Below, piece after piece: positions 18,985 to 29,169 of a stretch of 64,000 nt of DNA (the first letter of the stretch is position 1; every line of letters starts with the position of its first letter). Source of the DNA: Blastocatellia bacterium (GTDB lineage: Bacteria; Acidobacteriota; Blastocatellia; HR10; J050); the NCBI GenBank assembly GCA_025054955.1, contig JANWZE010000133.1, positions 1-64,000 on the forward strand. Direction: 5' to 3'. The translations under genes and the position numbers were made by a program. A model generated the notes under the pieces. It was given only the letters and a program-made list of their open reading frames with translations. It made no database searches and had not been told where the DNA came from.

Positions 18985-19454
18985 AAGTAGTGGTTGCTAG
19001 CGACCATGCCGGTTATGAAGTCAAAGAGAAGATCAAGAAAATTCTCGACGACATGAACCTCACTTATGAAGACCTTGGAACGGATTCAACTGAGGCCGTA
19101 GATTATCCCGATTTCGCTGCGCGTGTGGCCACGGCAGTATCTGAAGGTCAGGCCGACCGCGGCGTACTCGTGTGTGGCACCGGTATCGGTGTATCCATTG
19201 CAGCCAATAAGTATCGCGGCGTGCGAGCTGCTCTGTGCCACAATGCCGAAACGGCGCGATTGAGCCGTGAGCACAACGACGCCAACGTGCTGGCCGTAGG
19301 CGCACGAACGACCCCGTTGGAAGACATTGACGCGGCGGTTCGTACATTTTTCACTACTGAATTTGCCGGCGGTCGCCATGCCCGCCGTGTGGAGAAGATC
19401 AATCAAATTGAAGAGAACAACGGATTGTCCACAAACGCGGAGAACATGTCATGA
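18981..19454 (+). CDS. rpiB: ribose-5-phosphate isomerase B
   Basis: A 157-residue RpiB/LacAB-type isomerase interconverting ribose 5-phosphate and ribulose 5-phosphate. [13 protein letters not shown] gives the phosphate-binding Asp/His, [17 protein letters not shown] contains the catalytic cysteine, and [13 protein letters not shown] is conserved. The start overlaps the previous stop (ATGA), and its own stop overlaps the glyA ATG in the same way. Confidence 0.95.
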   Translation: MKVVVASDHAGYEVKEKIKKILDDMNLTYEDLGTDSTEAVDYPDFAARVATAVSEGQADRGVLVCGTGIGVSIAANKYRGVRAALCHNAETARLSREHNDANVLAVGARTTPLEDIDAAVRTFFTTEFAGGRHARRVEKINQIEENNGLSTNAENMS

Positions 19455-20725
19455 ACGAGAGATTCAATCGCCCACTGTGTGAAGTTGACCCCGAAGTCTA
19501 CCGGGCCATTCAACAAGAAATACGGCGGCAAGCCGGCGGCCTGGAATTGATCGCTTCGGAAAATTTCGTCAGCGAAGCCGTGCTCGAAGCAATGGGTTCG
19601 GTCTTCACCAACAAGTATGCCGAAGGGTATCCAGGCCGACGCTACTACGGCGGCTGTGAATTTTCCGACGTGGTCGAATCACTGGCGATTGAGCGAGCCA
19701 AGCGACTGTTTGGCGCTGAACACGTCAATGTTCAACCATACTCAGGTTCACAAGCGAACATGGCGGTCTACCTGACCGTGTTGAAGCCCGGCGATACGAT
19801 CATGGGAATGAATCTGTCGCATGGCGGCCACCTGACACATGGGCACCAACTGAATTTCTCCGGCAAATACTTTAACGTGATCCCGTACGGCGTCGACAGA
19901 GAGACCGAAAGAATTGACTTCAATGAATTGGCGCGGCTGGCTCACCAACATAAACCGAAAATGATCGTCTGCGGCGCGAGCGCCTATCCACGTGTGATTG
20001 ACTTTGCCCGCATTGCTGAAATTGCCAAGGAGGTTGGGGCAGTGGTTATGGCCGACATCGCGCACATTGCCGGATTAGTGGCTGCCGGCTACCATCCCAG
20101 TCCGATTCCCTATTGCGAGTTTGTGACCACAACAACGCATAAGACGCTTCGCGGCCCACGCGCCGGCATGATCATGTGCAAAGAAGCTTACGCCAAGGAA
20201 CTGGACCGCGTCGTCTTTCCCGGCATTCAAGGTGGGCCGCACGTTCACATCATGGCTGCCAAGGCGGTCGCGTTCAAAGAAGCGTTGCGTCCGGAGTTCA
20301 ACGATTACCAAGCCCAAATCATCAAAAACGCGCAAACACTAGCTGAGGAACTGGCCCGCGCCGGTTATCGAATCGTTTCCGGCGGCACCGACAATCACCT
20401 CTTGTTAGTAGATGTTTTCTCCAAAGGCATCACCGGCAAAGCGGCTGAAAAAGCGTTGGACGCCGCCGGTATCACGGTCAACAAGAACACTATTCCATTT
20501 GACACCAATCCGCCGCTTGTGGCCAGTGGCATTCGGTTGGGAACGCCCGCGCTGACGACGCGTGGCATGAAAGAGCCGGAGATGCGCATCGTGGCCGGAT
20601 TGATCGCTGAAGTGCTGGATCAGATTGATAGTGAGCAAACACGACAATCAGTTCGCCGTCGCGTGCAAGAACTCGGCGAGCAATTCCCCTTGTATGCCCA
20701 TCGGCTCGACGCTGACTTCGCCTGA
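19451..20725 (+). CDS. glyA: serine hydroxymethyltransferase
   Basis: A 424-residue PLP enzyme moving a one-carbon unit from serine to tetrahydrofolate to give glycine. It carries [17 protein letters not shown], the [13 protein letters not shown] signature and the PLP lysine in [14 protein letters not shown]. Length is normal. It is translationally coupled to rpiB by an ATGA overlap and is the last gene of the cysS operon, followed by a long hairpin. Confidence 0.97.
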   Translation: MNERFNRPLCEVDPEVYRAIQQEIRRQAGGLELIASENFVSEAVLEAMGSVFTNKYAEGYPGRRYYGGCEFSDVVESLAIERAKRLFGAEHVNVQPYSGSQANMAVYLTVLKPGDTIMGMNLSHGGHLTHGHQLNFSGKYFNVIPYGVDRETERIDFNELARLAHQHKPKMIVCGASAYPRVIDFARIAEIAKEVGAVVMADIAHIAGLVAAGYHPSPIPYCEFVTTTTHKTLRGPRAGMIMCKEAYAKELDRVVFPGIQGGPHVHIMAAKAVAFKEALRPEFNDYQAQIIKNAQTLAEELARAGYRIVSGGTDNHLLLVDVFSKGITGKAAEKALDAAGITVNKNTIPFDTNPPLVASGIRLGTPALTTRGMKEPEMRIVAGLIAEVLDQIDSEQTRQSVRRRVQELGEQFPLYAHRLDADFA

Positions 20726-20734
20726 TAGCCTCGA

Positions 20735-20766
20735 CTCACTGGCTCAAGGCTCAATGAGCCAGTGAG
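20735..20766 (+). terminator. hairpin after glyA
   Basis: A perfect 12-bp inverted repeat, CTCACTGGCTCA / TGAGCCAGTGAG, with an 8-nt loop, starts 9 bp after the glyA stop. No T-run follows, so it may be a Rho-assisted terminator or an mRNA 3'-end stabiliser. Confidence 0.6.
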
Positions 20767-20846
20767 GCGTGCTCGAATAAGAAAACCTGAAACCAACGGT
20801 AAAGCTCATCGTTTGATCGGGTGAAACTGTTTATCAGGAGGTGTAT

Positions 20847-22529
20847 ATGAAGGGCAAGATATTATGGCTCAGTTTGTTTTTGCTATTAGTGAATAGCTTC
20901 GTTCCCAACGTGATGGTATCCGTGCCTGGACAAGAATCGAGCACTCAGGCGAAGGCCAAAATTTCCGGGCGGGTGCTCACGGCATCGGGTAAGCCGTTAC
21001 CCGGAGCAACTGTCAACATCGGTGGGGCCGGTGGCGACAAGGCCTTTGCCAAAACCGATCAGACCGGACACTACACCCTGGAAGTTGAGCCGGGTACCTA
21101 CAGCGTTTGGGCCGAGCACAACGGCTACGTCACGGTGTGGTACAAGCTCGAAGGCGCCACCGGAAAGCACACGCCGTTAACGTTGGAGGCCGGCCAGAGC
21201 GTGTCCAATGTGGATTTTCGACTAAAGAAGGGCGGCGTCATCACGGGGCGCATCCTGGATGAATACGGTGAACCCTTGATTGGCCAGAGGGTGATGGTCA
21301 TCCCCAAAGACAAAGAGGAAAATCGCCCGACCATGTCGTCTTGGATACCGATGATGACTGATGACCGGGGTATCTATCGCATCTACGGGCTGAGCGCGGG
21401 TTCCTACTATGTCGGTGTGCAACGGGAAGAGCAGAAAATTGTGCGCCTGGGGGCTGGCCTAGCCCGTATTCCAGAGCAAGCACAGACGACGTACTACCCT
21501 GGTGTGAGCCTGCTGTCGGAAGCAACTGAGGTGCTGGTGACCGAAGGGGCAGAAACGACCGGCATTGATTTCAAACTCAAACCCACTCGTGCAGAAGGGC
21601 TGCGGATTTTTGGTCGTGTGACCAATCAATCCGGACAGCCAGTGGATGGGGCGATGGTGTGGATCATGCCGTCGGAGCGCTCCGGACCCATTATGCCAAA
21701 CCAGGTGTTTTGCGATGGGAACGGACAGTATGAGATCAAAGGATTGCAACCCGGCAAGTATGTCGTGCAAGCGGTCAACACACGGATGTTTACCCAGCAA
21801 GAAGAAGGGACGGTTGCGCCCTTAGCCAAGGAGGTGACACTGGATAAAGAATCCCTCGAGTTAAACTTTCAATTTGAACGGGCGGCTGTGGTTTCCGGGC
21901 GCATTGTGCTTGAGGGGAATCGTGTGCCTCAAGGTGTGACGGAGTTTTATATAACCCTCCGCCCGTTCGGCGATACCCGTGTTTTCGGCAGCTTCCGTCC
22001 GGGCATCCCCGACAAGGGGGGCAACTTCACCATTAAATCGGTGCCAAGCGGCCAGTACCGTATTGAGGCATATCGGCGAGAGTCGCCGTATTATGTGAAG
22101 TTGGTCCTTGTTGGTGACGTGGATGTGCATCAGACAGGGCTCGTCGTTGAAGCTGGTAATGATGTCAGCGATGTTCTGATTATGCTATCGGAGGCCGGGG
22201 CTACACTCAAAGGGCGAGTTCTTGCCCAGAAGGGGCCGTTGCCGGGGGCATCGGTTTTCCTCACTGCTGTCGAGGCGTTGACCCTGCAACATCCTGAACT
22301 GGCCTTCACCACCAGTGCGGTGAGTGATCAACGTGGCCAATTTCAGATCAAGGCAATCCGTCCCGGGCGTTATTTCGTTTTCACCTTGAACGAAAGTCCA
22401 CCGTGGAAAGGAACTGACGGTATGGCTGAGTTTTTGCGGAACCATCGCGAGCAGATTCAAGTCATCGAGCTGAAGGATGGTGAGACGAAGGAATTGGACC
22501 TGAAACCCCTGTTGATTAAAACGCCCTGA
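20847..22529 (+). CDS. exported protein with carboxypeptidase-regulatory-like beta-sandwich repeats
   Basis: About 560 residues. The start at ATG 20847 is chosen because AGGAGGTG lies at 20836-20843; the in-frame GTG at 20841 overlaps that site. A signal peptide (about 1-27) precedes repeated CarboxypepD_reg/Kre9-type units: ISGRVLTASGKPLPGATV, ITGRILDEYGEPLIGQ, IFGRVTNQSGQPVDGA, VSGRIVLEGNRVPQG and LKGRVLAQKGPLPGASVF. The repeat pattern G-R-V-x-G-x-x-L-P-G-A with following Y-x-L or Y-x-V strands suggests five to six sandwiches. There is no peptidase or TonB-receptor domain. It may bind surface polysaccharide or act as an exported scaffold; the function is not known. Confidence 0.82.
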   Translation: MKGKILWLSLFLLLVNSFVPNVMVSVPGQESSTQAKAKISGRVLTASGKPLPGATVNIGGAGGDKAFAKTDQTGHYTLEVEPGTYSVWAEHNGYVTVWYKLEGATGKHTPLTLEAGQSVSNVDFRLKKGGVITGRILDEYGEPLIGQRVMVIPKDKEENRPTMSSWIPMMTDDRGIYRIYGLSAGSYYVGVQREEQKIVRLGAGLARIPEQAQTTYYPGVSLLSEATEVLVTEGAETTGIDFKLKPTRAEGLRIFGRVTNQSGQPVDGAMVWIMPSERSGPIMPNQVFCDGNGQYEIKGLQPGKYVVQAVNTRMFTQQEEGTVAPLAKEVTLDKESLELNFQFERAAVVSGRIVLEGNRVPQGVTEFYITLRPFGDTRVFGSFRPGIPDKGGNFTIKSVPSGQYRIEAYRRESPYYVKLVLVGDVDVHQTGLVVEAGNDVSDVLIMLSEAGATLKGRVLAQKGPLPGASVFLTAVEALTLQHPELAFTTSAVSDQRGQFQIKAIRPGRYFVFTLNESPPWKGTDGMAEFLRNHREQIQVIELKDGETKELDLKPLLIKTP

Positions 22530-22543
22530 GGCACGCAACAACT

Positions 22544-22648
22544 GCCGACCGACGGAACAACGCGCCGCTTTTGTGACATGTGCCGAAGATTGCCCTCCAA
22601 AAGCTCGTTGTGACCGCCGACCGACAGAACGACAGGCCACTTTGTGAC
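22544..22648. repeat. direct repeat pair, offset 72 bp
   Basis: Positions 22544-22577 and 22616-22648 share GCCGACCGAC(G/A)GAAC and end in TTTGTGAC, with about five substitutions and one indel. They lie in the gap between the exported sandwich protein and the aldehyde dehydrogenase. Confidence 0.7.
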
Positions 22649-22721
22649 TGCCTGCTCGTCCACACGCTATGAAGCGACCCGGTTGGATGATGTTTTCCGT
22701 GGTCGCCGGGAGTGCGGGTAG

Positions 22722-22751
22722 TTGAAAAGAGCGTTATTGAGCGGATAAGAT
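22722..22751 (+). promoter_or_regulatory. promoter for the aldehyde dehydrogenase gene
   Basis: TTGAAA at 22722-22727 and TAAGAT at 22746-22751 are 18 bp apart. GGAGGTG precedes the ATG at 22778. Confidence 0.5.
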
Positions 22752-22777
22752 GTTTGTCTCTTGAGCGGAGGTGAATC

Positions 22778-24343
22778 ATGTTACAGACCTTGCCACAACG
22801 GACGATTGTCTCTGTGAACCCAGCCACCGGCCAGGTCCTGGGCGAAGTGCCTATCTGTTCAGCCGAGCAGGTACAGCAGGCCGTCGCCTCGGCTTGGGCC
22901 GCTTATCCGGCTTGGGCCGGCTTGCGGTTTTCTCAGCGCGGAGACATCGTTCTTCGCGCTCGTCAGTATATTCTTGACCACCTGGAAGAGATCGTTGAGC
23001 TCGTCTACAAAGAAACCGGCAAACCAAAGACGGAGGCGCTTTCCTCTGACGTGATGGCCGTGCTGGACCTGATGACTTACTATGCTCGGATGACTGAGAA
23101 ACTGTTGCGCTCGGAACGCATTCCGTTGGGCAAGTACGCAGTGATGGGACGATCATCGTATGTCAATTACAAGCCCCTGGGCGTCATCGGGATCATCTCT
23201 CCGTGGAATTTTCCGTTCACGATTCCGGTCGGGGAGGTGGTCATGGCCTTGATGGTGGGCAATACGGTGGTTTTGAAGCCGAGTGAGTATACCCCCCTGG
23301 TAGGACTGAAAATCGGCGAGATCTTTCGAGTAGCCGGACTGCCTGATGGTGTCTTGAATGTCGTGTGCGGCGATGGCTCAACGGGTGCTGCTTTAGCTGA
23401 GGCCAATGTTAGCAAAATCTTTTTCACCGGGAGCGTGGCCACAGGCCGTAAGGTGATGATGGCTGCTGCGAAGAATCTGACTCCTGTTGTCCTTGAACTG
23501 GGTGGAAAAGACCCGATGATTGTCTGTCGCGATGCCGACCTGGACGTAGCGTCGAGCGCGGCTGTCTGGGGAGCTTTTGCCAATTCGGGACAAATCTGTG
23601 CCTCGGTTGAACGATGTTACGTGGATGAAGCTGTGGCGGATGAGTTCATTGCAAAGGTGGTTGAGAAAACGCAGCAGTTGCGCCAGGGGCCAAGCGATCA
23701 CTTGGATACAGATATTGGCTCATTGACCAATGAGAATCAGTTGAAGATTGTCGAACAGCAAGTCAACGACGCCATCAGCCGAGGCGCTCGAGTGCTTTGC
23801 GGCGGTCAGCGGAACCAGGCGCTTGGCGGCTATTATTTTCAGCCGACCGTGCTGACAAATGTGGATCACTCATTCGCGATCATGCGAGAAGAGACGTTTG
23901 GGCCGGTTTTGCCGATTATGACATTTAAGACAGAAGATGAAGCGGTCTACTGGGCCAATGATAGCTCGTATGGGTTAACAGCCTCGGTGTGGACCAGGGA
24001 CATCAACCGCGGCAAAAGGCTCGCCGCTCGACTACAAGCGGGTACGGTGATGATCAACGAATGTGCTTATACCCACGCTCTTCCCCAAACACCCTGGGGT
24101 GGCGTTAAACAGAGCGGAGTTGGCCGGACCCATTCCAAATGGGGATTACTTGAAATGGTTCATATTGAACATATTCACGTCAATCGAATGGCTCACACCA
24201 AAGACCCCTGGTGGTATGGGTACTCTCCCTCGCTTTATCAGGTGTTGGTGGAGTTTTCTCGGAAATTCACCTCTCCCTCCTGGCTTGACAAACTAACCGT
24301 GCTGCCCACTTTACTTCGCGGGCAGCGACTGAGGAAACTTTGA
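22778..24343 (+). CDS. aldehyde dehydrogenase family protein
   Basis: A 521-residue NAD(P)-dependent aldehyde dehydrogenase. It has NPATGQVLGEV, the Rossmann region GIISPWNFPFTIP, FTGSVATGR, the general-base glutamate in VVLELGGKDPM (about residue 240) and the catalytic cysteine in ANSGQICASVERCYV (about 272-276). EETFGPVLPIM is also present. The C-terminus is about 30-40 residues longer than a typical 480-residue member and contains a Trp/Tyr-rich stretch. Class-3 fatty-aldehyde, benzaldehyde or succinate-semialdehyde-type activity is possible; the substrate cannot be fixed from sequence. The ribosome binding site is GGAGG. Confidence 0.9.
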   Translation: MLQTLPQRTIVSVNPATGQVLGEVPICSAEQVQQAVASAWAAYPAWAGLRFSQRGDIVLRARQYILDHLEEIVELVYKETGKPKTEALSSDVMAVLDLMTYYARMTEKLLRSERIPLGKYAVMGRSSYVNYKPLGVIGIISPWNFPFTIPVGEVVMALMVGNTVVLKPSEYTPLVGLKIGEIFRVAGLPDGVLNVVCGDGSTGAALAEANVSKIFFTGSVATGRKVMMAAAKNLTPVVLELGGKDPMIVCRDADLDVASSAAVWGAFANSGQICASVERCYVDEAVADEFIAKVVEKTQQLRQGPSDHLDTDIGSLTNENQLKIVEQQVNDAISRGARVLCGGQRNQALGGYYFQPTVLTNVDHSFAIMREETFGPVLPIMTFKTEDEAVYWANDSSYGLTASVWTRDINRGKRLAARLQAGTVMINECAYTHALPQTPWGGVKQSGVGRTHSKWGLLEMVHIEHIHVNRMAHTKDPWWYGYSPSLYQVLVEFSRKFTSPSWLDKLTVLPTLLRGQRLRKL

Positions 24344-24484
24344 GCCCGCTGTCAATTCGCCGTGAGTTTACAAGAATGGAAGCCGCATTGCTGAAACTTA
24401 CTGCCGACAATGCCGTTTTATGGTGTGCCCCATCGGCAACGGTGATGGCAATCCCGATGCGACGGGGTAGCATCGGAATTGGAT

Positions 24485-25483
24485 ATGATGGAACAGACTC
24501 GTCAACAAGGTGATATTATTCACCTGTTGGATTTCAGGCCTGAAAGAAGATACCTGATCACGGGCATATTGACTTCCCTCATTTTGCACGGTGGTTGGAT
24601 TGGAAAGGCAGCCTACGACGCCTGGCGAGGAGTGCAGCAGTGGCGCGACCTATTATCTATTGAGGTCGTGGACGAGCCGGGGCGGAGCTTGGGGCGACGT
24701 CGCTTAAGCATGATTGAGTTGACGCGACCACTTTACTACCCGCCCGGCCTGGTCAGCCCGTTGCCTGGTACGACAACTCAACCACCCAAGCCCGCAGCCG
24801 ACAGGCGTCGCCCGTCTCCTCGTACCGAGACAGAGGACGCTGAACGACTGCAGGAGCAACAACAAGAGACTGTAACTTCAGGTGAAGCTACTGACGGCCA
24901 AGTGGCTGCAGATCAATCACAGATTCTTCAGGAGCAGATCCAGCGATTTCAACAGCAAGCCCGAACGCTTAACATCGGCCCACTACGTGAGCAAATAGCC
25001 AATATCTACAAGGCTCAACAAGAAGGCCAGCTCACCATCGGGGAGATTAGCGTCGCCGTTAACTTCAAGGTTCGGGAAGATGGAGCGTTTACGCATGTCC
25101 GGCTCATCGAGTCTTCGGGCATTACAGAAATTGACAACGCTGCGCTATTAGTTGTTGATGAACTCAACAAACTGCGTGCTTTAGCTCCGCTGCAGAAGAC
25201 CGATTCGGTGACACTCCGTTTATCCATTGCTCAGGAGGTGGTCCTGCGGACAATCGTGGCAGCCTCTTCAGAGGCGGAAGCAGCCCGACAAGTGCGGCAT
25301 CTGAACGATCTGCTAGCAGCACTGCGGTTGTTGAGCACGGCGCAAAAAAGGACTCAAACGGTACACTTTTTGTCCAAGATCGTTATCACTCAGGAAGGGT
25401 CGAACATCGTGACGGTCGCTCGGATTGATCGGGCCGAAGCCAGTCAACTGCTGAAAAGACAGCTTGGCTCAGGCAGCGAGTAA
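24485..25483 (+). CDS. TonB-like C-terminal-domain protein
   Basis: About 332 residues (ATG 24485 or 24488; the TTG at 24479 is less likely). A weakly hydrophobic N-terminal segment (about 22-42), then a Pro/Gln/Glu-rich linker (about 95-165), then a TonB C-terminal-type fold from about residue 180 (GEISVAVNFKVREDGAFTHVRLIESSGITEIDNAAL). The last 90 residues are an additional alpha/beta region with no assignment. Standard TonB ends at its C-terminal domain, so this is a variant energy-transducer or TonB-box-independent periplasmic protein. It may be expressed with the aldehyde dehydrogenase, 141 bp upstream. Confidence 0.65.
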   Translation: MMEQTRQQGDIIHLLDFRPERRYLITGILTSLILHGGWIGKAAYDAWRGVQQWRDLLSIEVVDEPGRSLGRRRLSMIELTRPLYYPPGLVSPLPGTTTQPPKPAADRRRPSPRTETEDAERLQEQQQETVTSGEATDGQVAADQSQILQEQIQRFQQQARTLNIGPLREQIANIYKAQQEGQLTIGEISVAVNFKVREDGAFTHVRLIESSGITEIDNAALLVVDELNKLRALAPLQKTDSVTLRLSIAQEVVLRTIVAASSEAEAARQVRHLNDLLAALRLLSTAQKRTQTVHFLSKIVITQEGSNIVTVARIDRAEASQLLKRQLGSGSE

Positions 25484-25566
25484 GGGAGGAGGTGTTTATT
25501 CTTTTGTTAAAACTTAATCTCCTGTGTTTGTAGAACTTACAGGCAATGGCGCATCAAAGAATTTTC

Positions 25567-25595
25567 TTGACAGCAACTAGGATTATGAGTAGATT
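25567..25595 (+). promoter_or_regulatory. promoter upstream of the sigma-factor leader
   Basis: A consensus TTGACA at 25567-25572 and TAGATT at 25590-25595 are separated by 17 bp. Transcription should start near 25602, giving a leader of about 215 nt before the rpoD ATG. Confidence 0.6.
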
Positions 25596-25601
25596 ATTTG
25601 A

Positions 25602-25810
25602 TTTGTTATAAGCGGAACTAGAGAACCCAAGTAAGCACACCAAGCATCTAAGTGGGCGGTTGTGCGGGAAGATGGCAAGGATCGTTCCAAGTTGTAGGAT
25701 TGGGGGCAGTGGTATAAGTAAGCGAGAATCCCTTAAGTGAACCCTCTGAATGCATCGGTCGGTGCATGAATGAGGAGGTTATGTAGGCCCCGGCGAGGGG
25801 CCACACTATA
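25602..25810 (+). ncRNA. structured leader or small RNA upstream of rpoD
   Basis: No gene lies in the 333-bp gap before rpoD, but several helices can be traced. GGAAC (25614-25618) pairs with GTTCC (25684-25688). Within it a GCACACC (25635-25641) / GGTTGTGC (25658-25665) hairpin is flanked by CCC/GGG. AACC-CTC (from 25740) pairs with GAG-GA-GGTT (to 25780), enclosing ATGCA/TGCAT. A last perfect hairpin GGCCCC/GGGGCC with loop GGCGA (25786-25802) ends 14 bases before the ATG and could hide the ribosome binding site. I do not recognise it as tmRNA, RNase P, SRP RNA, 6S or a known riboswitch. Structures are hand-drawn and unscored. Confidence 0.4.
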
Positions 25811-25816
25811 GAAACT

Positions 25817-27436
25817 ATGGCAACATTATTGGAGACTATGGACGAGACGTTTGACATGCCGCTGGAAGATTTGTCCTTGGAGGAGGAGTTCGAGCGCGAC
25901 GGGCAAGTCCTAGACATTGACTATTCGGAACCGGAAGTGCTCGAAGACGGCTTGGCATTGTCAGATGAAGATCAAGAGTCACTGGCTGAACGGGAAGCCA
26001 TGATTCTGGAAGAGACAGAGGCTGACGCCGAAGGACTTGACTCAATCAAGACCTACTTCCGCCAAGTGGCAGCCGTGCCTCTGTTAACGCAGGAAGGAGA
26101 GGTCGAACTAGCCAAACAGATTGAGCGTGGTCAGCGGTTGGTGCAGAAATCGCTTTCCCGTTCACCAATTTGTGTGGAAATGATCCTCCAGCTCGGTGAC
26201 CAACTGGAGGAGGATGAGCATGTTCAGATTCGGGATATTATTGATGTGGAGGGGATCGTCGAAGAAGGCCTAGAGCAGGTTCGGCTGGAGGTCATTGAAA
26301 AGATCCAGGATATTAGGAAGCACTACAGAAAAGCCCTCAAGCAGTATGAGAAGCTTCGGGCTATGCCGAAACGGTCACCCAAACGCAGACGCCTGATGCA
26401 TCAATTGGGCCACACCTGGGTGAAAATGTCTCAACTGGTGCGCACGATAACCTTCACGCCACAATACCAGGAAAAACTGATTGAAGGCGTCAAACGGGCA
26501 CGCGAAGAGCTCACGGCTGCTGAGCAAGAAGTGGCTAAGCTCACTCGCAGCCAGGCGCGCGCAAAGAGCAAAGCAAGCCAAGAAGCGATAGCAACCCGGT
26601 TGCGTGCAGCCAAGCGGAAGTTGAGGCAATTAAGCCAGCAGTATGGCATTGACCTGGTTGATCCTCAACGCACGCTCGAACGAGTGGAGCGGGGGCGTCG
26701 CCAAGCCGAACAAGCGCGACAGGCGCTGACGGAGGCCAATTTGCGGCTCGTTATTGCCTTTGCTAAACGGTACATGCACCTGGGACTGCCGCTACTGGAC
26801 CTGATTCAGGAAGGCAATATCGGATTGATGAGGGCGGTGGAGAAATTTGATTATCGTCGAGGCTACAAATTCTCGACCTATGCCGTATGGTGGATTCGCC
26901 AAGCGATTCGACGGGCTATTTCTGACAAGAGTCGGACCATTCGACTGCCGGTTTATGTGACAGATACCTTGGAAAAAGCGAAGCAGGTTTCGCGCGAGCT
27001 GAAAGAGAAACTGGGACGTGAACCGATGATGAAAGAGATTGCCCAAGAAATCAGCGTTGCGCCGTCAAAACTGCGCGACTTGATGGAAGCAGCGCAAGTG
27101 CCTGTTTCCTTGGAGACACCGATGTTTGATGATGAAGAGGTGCGACTGGGGCATCTGGTTCCTGATGATGCTGCGCAGACGCCCGATGAGACCGCTATTC
27201 GCACCAATCTTCAGTTGATCACCAATGATACGTTATCGAAGAACCTCACGCCGCGCGAGGAGGCGATTATTCGTATGCGATTTGGTTTGAATCCGGCGGA
27301 GGAAGAGCATACGCTTGAAGAAATTGGCCGCCGGTTGGGGGTGACACGGGAGCGGATTCGACAGCTCGAAGCGCGGGCGCTGGCCAAGTTACGCCATCCG
27401 GAAGCAAGCGCCAAACTGAAGTCATTTGTGAGCTAG
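25817..27436 (+). CDS. rpoD: primary RNA polymerase sigma factor (sigma-70/RpoD type)
   Basis: 539 residues. An acidic N-terminus is followed by region 1.2 ([21 protein letters not shown], from about 74) and a charged non-conserved region (about 110-300). Region 2 has [32 protein letters not shown] and the -10-recognition [15 protein letters not shown]. Region 3 and region 4 follow, with the helix-turn-helix [27 protein letters not shown]. These are the hallmarks of housekeeping sigma factors. The consensus-like promoters seen in this window fit its expected specificity. It is followed after 3 bp by rho. Confidence 0.95.
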   Translation: MATLLETMDETFDMPLEDLSLEEEFERDGQVLDIDYSEPEVLEDGLALSDEDQESLAEREAMILEETEADAEGLDSIKTYFRQVAAVPLLTQEGEVELAKQIERGQRLVQKSLSRSPICVEMILQLGDQLEEDEHVQIRDIIDVEGIVEEGLEQVRLEVIEKIQDIRKHYRKALKQYEKLRAMPKRSPKRRRLMHQLGHTWVKMSQLVRTITFTPQYQEKLIEGVKRAREELTAAEQEVAKLTRSQARAKSKASQEAIATRLRAAKRKLRQLSQQYGIDLVDPQRTLERVERGRRQAEQARQALTEANLRLVIAFAKRYMHLGLPLLDLIQEGNIGLMRAVEKFDYRRGYKFSTYAVWWIRQAIRRAISDKSRTIRLPVYVTDTLEKAKQVSRELKEKLGREPMMKEIAQEISVAPSKLRDLMEAAQVPVSLETPMFDDEEVRLGHLVPDDAAQTPDETAIRTNLQLITNDTLSKNLTPREEAIIRMRFGLNPAEEEHTLEEIGRRLGVTRERIRQLEARALAKLRHPEASAKLKSFVS

Positions 27437-27439
27437 GTT

Positions 27440-28624
27440 ATGGTGGAAGCAGCTTATAGAACGAATACACGCGGACAACAGGCGGTGGCTGTGCCATCTG
27501 CATCTAGAGGGGAGTATATCATCCCGATTGAGGGGGTTTTGGAGGTCGTACCGCAGGGGCATGGTTTTCTTCTTTCGCCTGACAACTCCTACTTGCCAAG
27601 CCCAGAAGATATTTATGTGGCCCCATCGCAGATCAGGCGGTTTAAGCTTCGCACCGGGGACATCGTCAGAGGCGAGTGCCGCCCGCCACGCGATGGAGAA
27701 GAGTATTTCGCGCTGGTGCGCATTCACTCGGTCAATTTTGAGCAACCAGAAAAGCGCCTCGAAACAATGGCCTTTGAAGACTGGGTGCCACTTTATCCGC
27801 AAGAACAGTTGCGATTGGAGACAACTCAGCAAAATCTGGCTGGGCGAGTGATTGATTTGCTAATGCCCATCGGCAAGGGGCAACGTGGGCTGATTGTTGC
27901 ACCGCCGCGCACCGGCAAAACGATGATTCTTCAGTCGGTGGCCACATCCATCACCACCAACCATCCAGAGGTCACGTTGTTCGTCTTACTGATTGATGAA
28001 CGACCTGAAGAAGTGACTGATTGGGAGCGTCGGGTTAAAGGAGAGATCATCAGTTCAACCTTCGACGAGCCAGCCGAGCGTCATGTGCATATTGCCTCGA
28101 TTGTCTTGGAGAAGGCCAAACGGTTGGTTGAGTATGGGCACGATGTGGTGATCCTGCTCGATTCGTTGACGCGACTGGCGCGCGCCCACAATACGATCTC
28201 CGAACGGTCGGGGAAAACCTTGTCTGGCGGTGTTGAATCCACCGCATTGCAGCAGCCTAAGCGATTTTTCGGCGCGGCCCGCAACCTGGAAGAATCCGGC
28301 AGCTTGACGATCCTAGCGACGGCGTTGATTGACACCGGCTCGCGGATGGATGATGTGATTTTTGAGGAGTTCAAAGGCACAGGCAACATGGAACTGCATC
28401 TGGACCGCGAGTTGGTTGATAAGCGCATTTTCCCGGCCATTAACATTCACAAATCAGGGACGCGAAAAGAAGAACTCTTGCTTGACCCGGAAGCCTTGCG
28501 ACGAGTGATCGCCCTGCGGCGCGTGTTGACCACGTTGTCGCATGTTGAAGCCATGCAGTTAATGTTAGAAAAACTGAGCAAGACAAAAGACAATGCTCGA
28601 TTCCTCGCATCTATTAACGTTTGA
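27440..28624 (+). CDS. rho: transcription termination factor Rho, short form
   Basis: 394 residues against 419 in E. coli. It begins close to the RNA-binding OB-fold ([34 protein letters not shown]) and lacks the N-terminal helical Rho_N bundle of about 45 residues, having instead about 25 unrelated residues. The ATPase motor is complete: Walker A APPRTGKT (154-161), [14 protein letters not shown], the Walker B region [17 protein letters not shown] and the R-loop region SGTRKEELL. It starts 3 bp after the sigma-factor stop, so initiation and termination factors share one transcript. Confidence 0.95.
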   Translation: MVEAAYRTNTRGQQAVAVPSASRGEYIIPIEGVLEVVPQGHGFLLSPDNSYLPSPEDIYVAPSQIRRFKLRTGDIVRGECRPPRDGEEYFALVRIHSVNFEQPEKRLETMAFEDWVPLYPQEQLRLETTQQNLAGRVIDLLMPIGKGQRGLIVAPPRTGKTMILQSVATSITTNHPEVTLFVLLIDERPEEVTDWERRVKGEIISSTFDEPAERHVHIASIVLEKAKRLVEYGHDVVILLDSLTRLARAHNTISERSGKTLSGGVESTALQQPKRFFGAARNLEESGSLTILATALIDTGSRMDDVIFEEFKGTGNMELHLDRELVDKRIFPAINIHKSGTRKEELLLDPEALRRVIALRRVLTTLSHVEAMQLMLEKLSKTKDNARFLASINV

Positions 28625-28707
28625 TCTGGATGAGAGACTGAACCGTTGGGGCAACACCGAGTGCTGAAGAAGCGACGGCTTTTTTCCCATCTTTATCGTG
28701 GATTACG

Positions 28708-28736
28708 TAGGCAAACTGGATGATTTTTTGTATACT
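28708..28736 (+). promoter_or_regulatory. probable promoter for the HU gene
   Basis: TATACT at 28731-28736 is a good -10 box. TAGGCA at 28708-28713, 17 bp upstream, is a weak -35. A short T6 run at 28679-28685 follows a weak CCGT/ACGG hairpin that could end the rho transcript. Confidence 0.4.
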
Positions 28737-28789
28737 TCTGTCCCCCCTGTGATTGGTGGTGGTTAAAACTTCAATTCAAAGGAGACAAC

Positions 28790-29089
28790 ATGGCTGAAAA
28801 GAAACCAATGTCTAAGGCACAATTAGTCGAGCATGTTGCGACTGGGGCAGGCATTAAGAAAGCAGATGCCAAAACACTTCTTGATAACCTCGCTTCACTG
28901 GCTGCCAAAGAAGTGAAGCGCTCCGGTCAATTCGTTTTTCCGGGCCTCGGCAAGCTTGTTCTGGCTAAACGGAAAGCTCGTATTGGCCGGAATCCTCGAA
29001 CGGGTGAAGAGATCAAAATCCCGGCCAAGACGGTGTTGAAATTTCGTATTGCCAAATCCTTGAAGGATTCTGTATTGCCAAAGAAATGA
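28790..29089 (+). CDS. hup: HU/IHF-family nucleoid protein
   Basis: A 99-residue DNA-bending protein. MSKAQLVEHVATGAGIKKADAKTLLDNL forms the dimerising helices, GLGKLVLAKRKARIGRNPRTGEEIKIPAKTVLKF the beta-arm region with the conserved R-x-G-R-N-P-x-T-G. AGGAGAC lies just before the ATG. A second family member with a long N-terminal tail is at 54291-54674. A good intrinsic terminator follows. Confidence 0.93.
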   Translation: MAEKKPMSKAQLVEHVATGAGIKKADAKTLLDNLASLAAKEVKRSGQFVFPGLGKLVLAKRKARIGRNPRTGEEIKIPAKTVLKFRIAKSLKDSVLPKK

Positions 29090-29133
29090 CACACTGGCTG
29101 GTCGGATTTTCACTGGGATGATGATGCCTACAG

Positions 29134-29169
29134 GGAGCCGTCAATCCTGAAGATTGTCGGCTCCTTTTT
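29134..29169 (+). terminator. intrinsic terminator after hup
   Basis: GGAGCCG-T-CAATC / GATTG-T-CGGCTCC forms a 12-bp stem with one T-T mismatch, a short loop (CTGAA) and a following TTTTT at 29165-29169. It lies 45 bp after the hup stop. Confidence 0.85.

Noticed and set aside
28645-28686. Possible intrinsic terminator after rho
   Set aside because: There is a T-run, but only a 4-bp CCGT/ACGG stem with a long loop; too weak to list as a terminator.
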